This document shows, one piece after another, positions 9,177-15,814 of a DNA stretch of 21,628 nt. The notes below the pieces were generated by a model. That model was not told the origin of the DNA. It saw only the letters and a list, made by a program, of their open reading frames with translations, and ran no database searches. Within the stretch, counting starts at the first letter, position 1; the number at the start of each line of letters is the position of its first letter. The stretch comes from Chara braunii (Eukaryota; Streptophyta; Charophyceae; Charales; Characeae): positions 8,343,102-8,364,729 of the forward strand of contig BFEA01000004.1 of the NCBI GenBank assembly GCA_003427395.1, in the 5' to 3' direction. Position numbers and translations under genes: made by a program.

Positions 9177-9651
9177 CGGGATGGGATCGAAATTGGGAGT
9201 AAGAGCGGGGATAAAGTTAAAAAGGTCAGGAACAGGGAGTGGGAATGCGAGGCAGGGAGGTCAGGAACAGGGAGTGGGAATGCGAGGCAGGGAGAGGATC
9301 GTGATTGGAACGGAAGTGAAGTTGAGAATAGGATGGGTGATAGTAGTTGAACCAGTTTGCGGATGGGATCGTGAGTAGGTTGTGGCGGGATCGAGGCGGG
9401 GGTGGCTTGCAAATGGAGTAAGGGAAGGGCTCAAGATTGGGGTGGAGAGAAGGGGTGGAGACAAGATCGGGTTCGGAATGAGGGCGAGAGCGGGAATGGG
9501 TTGTATGCGGACAGAACCGGGGTGGTAAGGGATCCGGGGTCAGGTGGGGGGAGGTAGGAATGGAGTGGTGTTGGCGTGAGGAATGAGTCGGGGTCGAAGT
9601 ACGAGCGTGGACCATGTCGAAGGGATGAACTATAGTTGGAGATGGTAGCGG
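9177..9651 (+). repeat. Large tandem duplication, copy 2
   Basis: This matches 8595-9036. Differences include AAGTTAAAAAGG for AGGTTAATGAGG near the start and an exact 35-bp tandem duplication at 9224-9293. The divergence shows the large duplication is older than the 35-bp one. Confidence 0.85.
9224..9293 (+). repeat. Exact 35-bp tandem repeat, two units
   Basis: Units 9224-9258 and 9259-9293 are identical and begin GGTCAGGAACAGGGAGTGGG. The copy 1 duplication has one unit, so this arose after the larger duplication. Confidence 0.9.
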
Positions 9652-9960
9652 GGTCCGAGTGGAGATGACGCTGGGGTTAGGATGAGGGTGAGGTCGCGGT
9701 CGATGTGGGGAAGGGAGGGAGTCGGGTTTGGGGTCGAGATGGAGTTGGGGTGAGATTGGAGGCGAGATAAGTCACGAGATTGGGTTATAATGGGGAACTG
9801 CGTTATAGTGGTGTTGGGAGAGAAATGAAGGATGGGGGGTGGTCGGAAAGTTGATGGGGGAGGGAGATTGGAGCGTTTAGTCGAGGGCGAAATGACAATT
9901 GTAGGTTAGTAGGGGGGGATAGCCTCGAAGAGGGTACGGGGGAGTGAGGTCGACTGATTG

Positions 9961-10103
9961 GTCTCACTGATTGTGTATTAATGGGAGTCCTCGCTGGCCG
10001 TAGATCTCAGAAATCTCCGCGGTATGTTGTACTCTGTAGTCAGAGCTCAGGTGAATCTTTCTCCGCCATCTTCGCCCGTAGTGCCGTTGGCGTCGCGGGA
10101 GGA
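9961..10103. other. Unrecognised transition sequence
   Basis: Base composition changes sharply from G-rich to balanced here. No gene, terminal repeat or other boundary signal is seen. Confidence 0.3.
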
Positions 10104-10302
10104 AGGCGCCACTTCTGAGCGCGCGCCCAAGGCGCGCGCGTGTGGTGATGCTCGTCTAACCACACTTGGCTATAGTTGTTCGGTCACGCTCGTGAAGCCT
10201 CTTGAGAGGGAAGCGATGAACTCTGAGCTCGCGCTCGAGGCGCGCGCACGTTGTGACGTTCGTCTAGGCTCAGTTGGCTATGGCTGCCCGGTGAGAGATC
10301 GC
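10104..10302 (+). repeat. GC-rich ~107-bp degenerate tandem duplication
   Basis: Two copies of a unit containing CTGAGC, a GCGCGC-rich palindromic stretch, GACG/GATGCTCGTCTA and TTGGCTATRG are offset by about 107 bp. A shorter related stretch (GGCGCGCG ... AAGGCGCGCGTGTG) occurs near 11066. A plus frame of 116 codons spans both copies but shows no known domain and is more simply a by-product of GC richness. The second copy contains GGCTCAGTTGG, like a tRNA A box, with a poor B-box match ~55 bp later; this is too weak to call a SINE. Confidence 0.55.
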
Positions 10303-11554
10303 GATGGAGGATCCCGCGGACAGCTCGGCATCGAGTTCCTAGTGGCTCCGGGTAGGGGCACAGGTCTGGCGTAGCGCTGCGCTCAGCAGTGTACATTCTG
10401 ATACATACAAAATGGTACTTTATAGCGCAGGGAAGACTTAGATACAAGTCTTGACCTGACCGAGACTGACCTCTATCACGTAGTGCAAGATAGCGTAGCA
10501 GAATACTAGAATATCAATGACTAGCCCAATCAATGTTGCAACGCAGACAAAACATACATCATTCTCATCACAAGGTGTGAGGAGACCTGGCGCTATACAT
10601 AGGAAGAAGGCGCCAGGCCCTGATCATGCACAGACGAAGAGGAGAGGGACAAACGAAGAAGAGGGGGAGAGATGGGAATGTAGTCAACACCAAGTCTTTG
10701 TCACAAGTCCCAAATAATCCCTCGTCAAAATGTCAGAAGCCCAAATGTCGAGTCTGGATCCAAATGTCACCAAGCTCTCTCTTTCTCTCGTAGTCTGCTG
10801 ATGCAGTGAAGTCAGGTAGCGAGAGGGTGAGAGGGAGATGGTGGACTGAGAAGAGGAAGAAGAAGAACTCTCTCTCTCTCTCATATGCCGGGTACTAACC
10901 TGTGAAGATGGCGCTGTCGGCGCGAATACCCTGACAAGGGTATCCACCCTTGCCTTTGCAAGTGACCGGAAGTACGGGTAGAGGTCTAAAGTGTACCGCG
11001 CGAGACGCGGCTCCGTCTGTTTGGTTACATAGGTAAGTTGCTTGGTTAGAGTGGAGCGGGTGTGGGCGCGCGGGATTAAGGCGCGCGTGTGATTTTTCTA
11101 CTTTGGATTATGCAACCGGCATAGTTGGCCGGCCTGACTCTGGCTACTAGGAATAAGAGGTGCCCTTGGTAGACCGTTGGTAGTCTAACGTGCGGAGTAG
11201 GGTGCGGGGCGGCCACGGCGCAAGGCGGGCAAGCCGGCGTAGGAGCCTGGCGGTAGCGTGCCTAATGGGAGGCAGGAATGAGGCCTGGGGGCTGCGCCGC
11301 ACTTGTTCATATGGAATACCGCGCTGACCAGTACCAGGCTTGGGCTTAGCCCTGTAGGTTACAATGCCGGACTATTACAGCGAAGATATGGGGATCGAGG
11401 CCAACGGGCGGCAGTGCAGGAGCATTCGAGCGTTGAAGAGCTGAGGGGTTGAGGGTCCCGCGGGACTATCCCCCTTAGTTTTGTTGGGGAGTCCGACAGC
11501 GGGCCTGGTAGGCAGGACCGGGGACCAAGTGCCAAGTGAGAGCGGTCCTCCTCC
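10303..11554. other. Unrecognised sequence with small repeats
   Basis: No supported gene is present. Visible are an 8-bp hairpin CCTGGCGC/GCGCCAGG at 10586-10617 with a 16-nt loop, a CT microsatellite near 10868-10881, and GC-rich sequence after 11040. Frames here are short and domain-free. It may be decayed mobile DNA, but no terminal repeats were found. Confidence 0.35.
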
Positions 11555-11563
11555 CCCTCAACC

Positions 11564-11650
11564 GTTTTTTTGTTTTTGATTTTTTAAGTTCCTATTTTTA
11601 TTTTTTTCTTTGTTATTTAATTATTATTATTACTCTTTCGTTTTTTTTCC
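11564..11650 (+). repeat. T-rich tract
   Basis: About 85 bases are mostly T in runs of 5-8 broken by single other bases, including an ATT ATT ATT stretch. It sits just upstream of the U6-like copy. It could be an A-tail on the minus strand of a retrocopy, or simple repeat DNA. Confidence 0.7.
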
Positions 11651-11678
11651 GTATGGGGCCGGCCGTGAGGGCCAACAG

Positions 11679-11710
11679 CCTCATTCAGTGGATACACCAC
11701 TGAACTGAGG
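11679..11710 (+). repeat. 13-bp-stem hairpin just upstream of the U6-like sequence
   Basis: CCTCATTCAGTGG (11679-11691) pairs with CCACTGAA plus TGAGG (11697-11710) with one bulged C at 11705 and the five-base loop ATACA. It ends about 14 bp before the U6-like sequence, where a U6 gene would normally have its TATA box; no TATA box is seen. Confidence 0.75.
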
Positions 11711-11723
11711 AAATACAGACACC

Positions 11724-11812
11724 GCACCCTTCGGGACATCCGGTAACATTGGGACGATACAGAGAAGTTTAGCATGGCCCCTGCGCTAGGATAGCACGTA
11801 TAAAGTCGGGGA
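11724..11812 (+). pseudogene. U6 spliceosomal snRNA-like sequence (probable pseudogene)
   Basis: By eye this follows plant U6 along nearly its full length: a 5' stem-loop with CCCTTCGGG, ACATCCGGTAACATTGG, then GATACAGAGAAG containing the ACAGAGA box that pairs with the 5' splice site, then TTAGCATGGCCCCTGCGC with the AGC triad. The internal stem-loop region is altered (CTAGGATAGCACG where plant U6 has CAAGGATGACACG), and the 3' end departs after TATAAA. No T run for RNA polymerase III termination follows, and no upstream TATA or USE element is apparent. U6 normally forms the catalytic centre of the spliceosome. Missing control signals plus core changes favour a pseudogene or retrocopy over a working gene. 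Confidence 0.8.
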
Positions 11813-12289
11813 GTAAGCCAACACCCAGGCTTGGTGCGGCACGGTGAGCTGCCGATCGCTACGCATCTCTCCCGACCAGGCAGACCATCGGGCCCTGCGC
11901 TGTTGGGGAGAGAAGGGGAGAGGATGAGCCTGATTGTTGAACTGCACTAGGCACGATCAGGCTATGGCTACGAGGCGTTGTGCCTAGTAGCGGGAAGGAG
12001 AGAGAAGCAAGGCAGAATAGCAGGGCGATATGGAGGTGATTATGAATCCGGACCCGGAGTTGTACCGGGTGCATGCACTATAAGGGAGAAGCAGGCTGGA
12101 GACTGGGCGCAGCGACATTCGGGCTGTTCTACGACACGGACGCCAGTCCTCAGCGCTAAGGGCATATGCTGGCGGGCACAGACTGTTGTTGCTACGATTT
12201 GGGGAGCGGTTGTCAGGTCCCCCTTGACCACCAGTGGTCAGATGCTGTGACCGACGAAGTTGGCTCTTGGAAGGGGGTCGCCACCTGTG
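11813..12289. other. Unrecognised sequence
   Basis: No gene is supported. A small palindrome TGACCAC-CA-GTGGTCA lies at 12225-12240. Frames on both strands are short and lack domains. Confidence 0.35.
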
Positions 12290-12673
12290 ATGTACTTTAT
12301 TGAGCGCCTTGCCATGCCTTGCTGTTGTACGTTGCCGTGTCCCTGGTGAACGTCTGCGATACCGAACTGTTGTACACCCCGTGTGCTGCTGCTAGGCAGG
12401 GCACAGTCCCTCGCTGTGCACTACTGCTGTGCACCGCTACTGTTCTCCCTCACGACGGGGTACTGCTGCTGCGTGCGGGCTGCGGTGGCTAGTTACGGCA
12501 TGTGGCTGCAAATTGCTGCTAACTGTTGACTATGGGCGAGCCGCTGCTAGCCGCCGCTGCAAGCTACTGCATCTAGGGGCTGTGTGCAATCTGCTGTTGC
12601 GGTTAGCTGCTGCTGTTTGCTATTGACCGCTGTATGTTGCTGCACACTGCCGCTGGCTATCATGGACTGTTAC
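12290..12673 (+). repeat. TGC/CTG-rich degenerate trinucleotide region
   Basis: Words such as TGCTGC, GCTGCTG and CTACTGC recur for almost 400 bp without a strict period. This looks like an old, eroded triplet repeat. Cys/Leu/Ala-rich frames across it are compositional. Confidence 0.6.
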
Positions 12674-12864
12674 AGGCTGCTAGGCGGCCGCGATTGGACT
12701 GAGGGGAGGTATCGAGACTTGGAGAGGTGATCGGACCGGACAAATAGGGGGCTAGTGCTGCGAATTAGNAGGCTGCTAGGCGGCCGCGATTGGACTGAGG
12801 GGAGGTATCGAGACTTGGAGAGGTGATCGGACCGGACAAATAGGGGGCTAGTGCTGCGAATTAG
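12674..12864 (+). repeat. 95-bp exact direct repeat around a single N
   Basis: Bases 12674-12768 and 12770-12864 are identical, separated by the N at 12769. As at 3952, this is best read as an unmerged contig overlap. The real sequence probably has one copy. Confidence 0.85.
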
Positions 12865-13423
12865 TGGATTGTCAGGGGGTTGGGTTCGACGATCAAGTTC
12901 AGCAGTTGACCCTGGTTTGATCAAGCTGTCACATTGGCTTCCATTGCGGGGCCCTCAGGCGAACCAAGATAACAAGCCCCCCTCACGCGAGTCTGATTGC
13001 ACCCCTCTGAGAGTCTCGAAACCTTCTCTATCTGCCTTTCTTACTCCAAGTCTAGTCAATTGGTTACGAGGGGAAGGCGACAGGCGGGATTGCAACCCGT
13101 AGGACCGCAACAAGACTCTGTGGGGAGTCTCCCACCGATTGCGGGAGCTCTGCCGGAACCTAGGCGAGGTTCTGGAGGCAGCGAACCATCAGGTAACTTC
13201 TTTCTGTCTATATACTCCCACTACACCCATGTTTGCATATCCCCCTATAGTTGATTGATGTATGTCCCCCTGTCCCTATAAAGCTTGCTTTCTATTCAGG
13301 ACATAACCAGACAAAGTAAAAGAATGCATGTATAAAGTTAAGTCTCAACTTCTTTGATTGATTGAAAGCAGATTGTGGGGTTGCATCTGGGGGAAGGGTG
13401 GGAGAAAGACAGTATGGCATGAA
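12865..13423. other. Unrecognised sequence before the hairpin island
   Basis: No gene is supported. A CGGGATTGCAACCCG stretch near 13083-13099 resembles a tRNA T-arm but lacks partner arms. From about 13200 the sequence becomes AT-richer, as in the following hairpin island. Confidence 0.3.
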
Positions 13424-13440
13424 GGTTGACCGGGTCAACC
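13424..13440 (+). repeat. Triloop hairpin GGTTGAC-CGG-GTCAACC
   Basis: A perfect 7-bp stem with a three-base loop lies only 4 bp before the first conserved-loop hairpin. It looks like a stem from the same type of element without the long conserved loop. Confidence 0.7.
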
Positions 13441-13444
13441 AAAG

Positions 13445-13479
13445 GCTGGGTCAGTTCCATAAGTTTGGGAAGGCCCAGT
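13445..13479 (+). repeat. Conserved-loop hairpin 1
   Basis: Stem GCTGGGTC (13445-13452) pairs with GGCCCAGT (13472-13479), 8 bp with two G-T wobbles. The 19-nt loop contains the full core TCCATAAGTTTGGG. The motif strand is plus; the stem does not resemble those of the other members. Confidence 0.8.
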
Positions 13480-13506
13480 GCTATGTTTCTTTTGTATTGT
13501 CAGGAG

Positions 13507-13541
13507 GACCAGACGAATCCATAAGTTTGGGTGGTCTAGTT
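13507..13541 (+). repeat. Conserved-loop hairpin 2
   Basis: Stem GACCAGAC (13507-13514) pairs with GTCTAGTT (13534-13541), with one C-A mismatch and one wobble. The 19-nt loop is GAATCCATAAGTTTGGGTG. This is the weakest stem of the seven; an alternative register pairs GACCA with TGGTC. Confidence 0.7.
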
Positions 13542-13578
13542 GCTCTGACTTGTGAGGGCTGAATGTGATTGCTTCTTC

Positions 13579-13620
13579 AGGCGCCAGTCAAATCCATAAG
13601 TTTGGGTAGTCTGGCGACCT
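13579..13620 (+). repeat. Conserved-loop hairpin 3
   Basis: AGGCGCCAG (13579-13587) pairs with CTGGCG and CCT (13611-13620) with one bulged A at 13617. The 23-nt loop contains AATCCATAAGTTTGGGTAG. Confidence 0.8.
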
Positions 13621-13661
13621 TGTTTATTTGGGGGTTTTGACAGTTTCTTTGGTTTCTGAAC

Positions 13662-13706
13662 GAGGAGGTGAGCATGTCCCATAAGTTTGGGTGGTTCTAC
13701 CTCTTC
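13662..13706 (+). repeat. Conserved-loop hairpin 4
   Basis: This has a 12-bp stem: GAGGAGGTGAGC (13662-13673) pairs with 13694-13706, with one bulged T at 13698 and two wobbles. The 20-nt loop is ATGTCCCATAAGTTTGGGTG. Confidence 0.82.
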
Positions 13707-13732
13707 CTGCTTTGGTCTAAGAGAAATAACCC

Positions 13733-13786
13733 AGGCTGAGGACCAAGACATGTTCCATAAGTTTGGGTGGTCTTGGTCCAACGCCT
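13733..13786 (+). repeat. Conserved-loop hairpin 5 (best-formed)
   Basis: The perfect 10-bp stem GGACCAAGAC (13740-13749) / GTCTTGGTCC (13770-13779) holds the 20-nt loop ATGTTCCATAAGTTTGGGTG. Beyond a 3x3 internal loop, AGGC (13733-13736) pairs with GCCT (13783-13786). Confidence 0.88.
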
Positions 13787-13853
13787 CGCACATGCTGGAA
13801 CCAGAAGGCTGTGACTTTGATAAACTTTACTATTATACTATCTATGAACAGGC

Positions 13854-13892
13854 TAGTTAGGCAGGGTTCCATAAGTTTGGGTGGCCTGACTA
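13854..13892 (+). repeat. Conserved-loop hairpin 6
   Basis: TAGTTAGGC (13854-13862) pairs with GCCTGACTA (13884-13892), 9 bp with one wobble. The 21-nt loop contains GGTTCCATAAGTTTGGGTG. Across a two-base bulge the stem can extend by AGGC (13850-13853) with GCTT (13895-13898). Confidence 0.83.
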
Positions 13893-13954
13893 TAGCTTAT
13901 CACCAACTGAAGAGAGTACTTAACTAAGAATAAGCTTGTGGTACGAAGGGGCAG

Positions 13955-13987
13955 GCTGAGTCTTGATCTGAAGATGATCGGCTCAGC
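13955..13987 (+). repeat. Hairpin without the conserved loop
   Basis: GCTGAGTC (13955-13962) pairs with GGCTCAGC (13980-13987). After a TT bulge, GATC pairs with GATC around a 7-nt loop. It lies between conserved-loop hairpins 6 and 7 but carries no copy of the core. Confidence 0.65.
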
Positions 13988-14055
13988 TATATGCTACCTC
14001 AAAAGACTAAGTACAGACAATTATATAAACCTTGGATACTTAAACAGTTCAGGGC

Positions 14056-14073
14056 GACTAGGATGGCCTAGTC
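14056..14073 (+). repeat. Tetraloop hairpin GACTAGG-ATGG-CCTAGTC
   Basis: A perfect 7-bp stem with a 4-nt loop. The loop looks like the two ends (ATG...TGG) of the conserved loop context with the middle missing, which may be chance. GGGC (14052-14055) and GCCC (14078-14081) could pair outside it. Confidence 0.65.
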
Positions 14074-14130
14074 ATATGCCCAAAGAAGAGAAAAGTTGTT
14101 GTGCCCTGTGTTTGTGTATACTTCTTGGTT

Positions 14131-14168
14131 GGGCTAGACATGTTCTATACGTTTGGGTGGTCTAGCCT
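14131..14168 (+). repeat. Conserved-loop hairpin 7
   Basis: GGGCTAGAC (14131-14139) pairs with GTCTAGCCT (14160-14168), 9 bp with a terminal wobble. The 20-nt loop ATGTTCTATACGTTTGGGTG differs from the commonest loop at two positions. It lies 276 bp from the previous member, whereas the other spacings are 62-114 bp. Confidence 0.83.
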
Positions 14169-14450
14169 TATGCCCTATGTAAGCTGGGTATAAGGGATAA
14201 ATCATTGCAAGGCTACAAACTATTGTTTGCTAAGGTAACTTGGGAATGGTGAGAGCGTGCATGTTTGTGGTTTGGCCTGCATGTGACTGAGTGATGCCAC
14301 TTCTTAGTCTGAGTTTGGATTTGATAGGTAATTGTTGTTGTTACTCGCCACGTGCTAGAGCCATAGGAGTTAGAGTCAATTCCTGCAGTTTCTAGGCTCG
14401 TCTCTTTTTACTTAGGTCGAGTTCTGTATTTTTCTGGGATCTTTTTCACA

Positions 14451-15016
14451 CTTGGTCTTGTATAAATCTTGGTAAGCCACTTTTCCTACGGGAAGCGCTG
14501 CCGAAATTTCTACAAAATCAAGGAGTTAAACAACCATGACTTATTCAGGATCCGGTCTTGATGACTGTTTGGCTTAGCAAGAATATGGGGGGGGGGGCTC
14601 CTTTTCTAAAGGAGGTGCTGCCCAAATTTTTGCTAATTCAGGGAGTTAGCCAAAATTGGGCCCTGAAGGATCAAAGTCATTTTCAGATTCCAAACTTGGC
14701 CTTGTACAAATCTTGGACTAACACTTTCTCTACGGGAAGCGCTGCCGAAATTTCTATAAAACCTAAGGAATTGTTTGAGATTCTATCTGACAGACCTTAG
14801 ACTTTATGTCTAAGTTCAATTCTGACTTAGTATGAATCTGGGAAGCCTTCCTCCCTGAAGGGAGTGCTGCGCAAATTTTTGCTAAGCCAGGGAGTTAGGC
14901 AGATTTTGGCTTCTGGAATCCACAAGTTTGACTTTTAGGCTAGTATATTTTCTGCGATGTCACTTTTCTTATGGGAAGCGCCGCCGAAATTTTCCTAAGT
15001 TAGAGGAGTTAGCCTA
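14451..15016 (+). repeat. Five ~120-bp repeats with conserved core and variable stems
   Basis: GCTGCC-type cores occur at 14497, 14617, 14741, 14866 and 14980, spaced 120, 124, 125 and 114 bp. The shared text is roughly GGGAAGCGCTGCCGAAATTT followed by an AAGGAGTTA or GGGAGTTA block. Just before each core is a small hairpin with a different sequence: TTCC-TACG-GGAA (14483-14494), CTCCTTT-TCT-AAAGGAG (14598-14614), TTCTC-TAC-GGGAA (14726-14738), CTCCC-TGAA-GGGAG (14851-14864) and CTTTTC-TTAT-GGGAAG (14963-14978). Units 2, 4 and 5 also have unrelated outer stems enclosing the unit: TTTGGCT/AGCCAAA (14568, 14648), AATCTG/CAGATT (14835, 14900) and TAGGCTA/TAGCCTA (14936, 15010). No coding potential is consistent across units. 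Confidence 0.78.
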
Positions 15017-15099
15017 TATTTAGACAGGTGGCGACATATGTAGGAGAGGCTATGGCGAAATCCACCTTACGCTGAGTTCTAGCTAGGGGTAGACTTAGG

Positions 15100-15122
15100 C
15101 TTAGTCAGATATGATGACTAAG
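15100..15122 (+). repeat. 8-bp hairpin CTTAGTCA/TGACTAAG
   Basis: A perfect 8-bp stem with a 7-nt loop. A further 7-bp stem GGCCTGT/ACAGGTC with one wobble lies at 15178-15199. Confidence 0.65.
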
Positions 15123-15239
15123 TAAGATCAGGATATGGAGATTACTCCCCCGGGACGTATAGACTTAGTTTGAGGTTGGCCTGTCTTGTGTTACAGGTCG
15201 CTTTGATCGGTCGCGTCAGGACGTGGACTAGACTCAGTT

Positions 15240-15306
15240 GATCCTACAAGGATCACTTGCTGTTATCACAGATAACAAGTCGGTTGCCGACTCGTCGGTT
15301 TACGAC
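15240..15306 (+). repeat. Cluster of mini-palindromes with 3-nt loops
   Basis: Within 53 bp come GATCCT-ACA-AGGATC (15240-15254), TGTTATC-ACA-GATAACA (15261-15277) and AGTCGG-TTG-CCGACT (15278-15292). The last two abut directly. A weaker GTCG-GTTTA-CGAC follows at 15294-15306. All stems are perfect and unrelated in sequence. Confidence 0.8.
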
Positions 15307-15792
15307 TCAACCTCAACCCACTCTCCTTACTCAACCTAAAGAGGCTTCAACCCAGGTGATCTTTTCTGTTTTGTTAAGGTTTTCACCCGGACTTTTATTG
15401 AATGGCCATTTAACAAAGGTACTAAGTATTTACTTAAGGTTGGTTGGCTGGAGGTTGGGGCTTGCATGGCCAAGCAAAGGGTATGAGCATGGAGATTGGT
15501 TGGAGTTGACTCCGTGTAGTGTATGGATGTCTGCTTGACTCTTTGATGTGATTGCAAGTATGTTATGTGGCTTGGATTATTGGATTGGACTGCCCTGCGA
15601 TCGTATATATGTGCATGAGGAGGCCCACTGTGATTGTGAGCTGTGATCGTCACACGTTTATTCCCATATGTGTATATATGTGTGTACATGTGTATGTATG
15701 CGTACCTATGTAGGGTACTTGTGTGATCTGAAGGGTCCGCGTGCCAAGGACCTAATCCAGGGTTGGAATGAATAGAAGGGAGGGAATGACCC
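15307..15792. other. Unrecognised sequence
   Basis: No gene is supported. Overlapping frames on both strands around 15257-15689 show no domain. A TGTG/TATA-rich stretch (alternating purine-pyrimidine) lies at 15603-15720. Confidence 0.35.
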
Positions 15793-15814
15793 CTCTCTCT
15801 CTCTATATATATAT
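15793..15814 (+). repeat. (CT)6(AT)5 microsatellite
   Basis: CT dinucleotides run directly into AT dinucleotides, forming a simple compound microsatellite. Confidence 0.9.

Larger units (their letters stand above)
7856..9960 (+). repeat. G-rich, pyrimidine-poor low-complexity region
   Basis: For about 2.1 kb the plus strand is built from GGG, GGA, GAT and GTG words (GGGATCG, GGAGTGGG, GAGATGG). C is scarce except in short CG words. Open frames on either strand here are compositional; minus-strand frames give Pro/Ser/Leu/His-rich proteins without domains. Older duplication is visible (AATCAAAGGGGTAAGA near 8086 and GATCAAAGGGGTAAAGA near 8306). Such regions can form R-loops or G-quadruplexes, but none is demonstrated. 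Confidence 0.75.

Noticed and set aside
8407-9615. Several Gly/Arg-rich or Pro/Ser/Leu-rich proteins
   Set aside because: They are compositional frames over the G-rich repeat, present on both strands and tracking the duplications.
10024-10374. 116-codon protein with internal repeat
   Set aside because: The repeat is a DNA-level GC-rich duplication; no domain or codon bias supports a gene.
13058-13110. tRNA gene or SINE head (TAGTCAATTGG then CGGGATTGCAACCCG)
   Set aside because: The T-arm-like element lacks the TTC loop signature, and the anticodon and acceptor stems cannot be formed.
13445-14168. CRISPR-like array of short repeats
   Set aside because: Spacing is irregular (62-276 bp), the conserved part is a loop flanked by changing inverted repeats, no cas genes are present and the context is eukaryotic.
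15336-15689. 117-codon minus-strand protein
   Set aside because: It covers TGTG/TATA-rich low-complexity DNA, overlaps a plus-strand frame, and has no recognisable domain.
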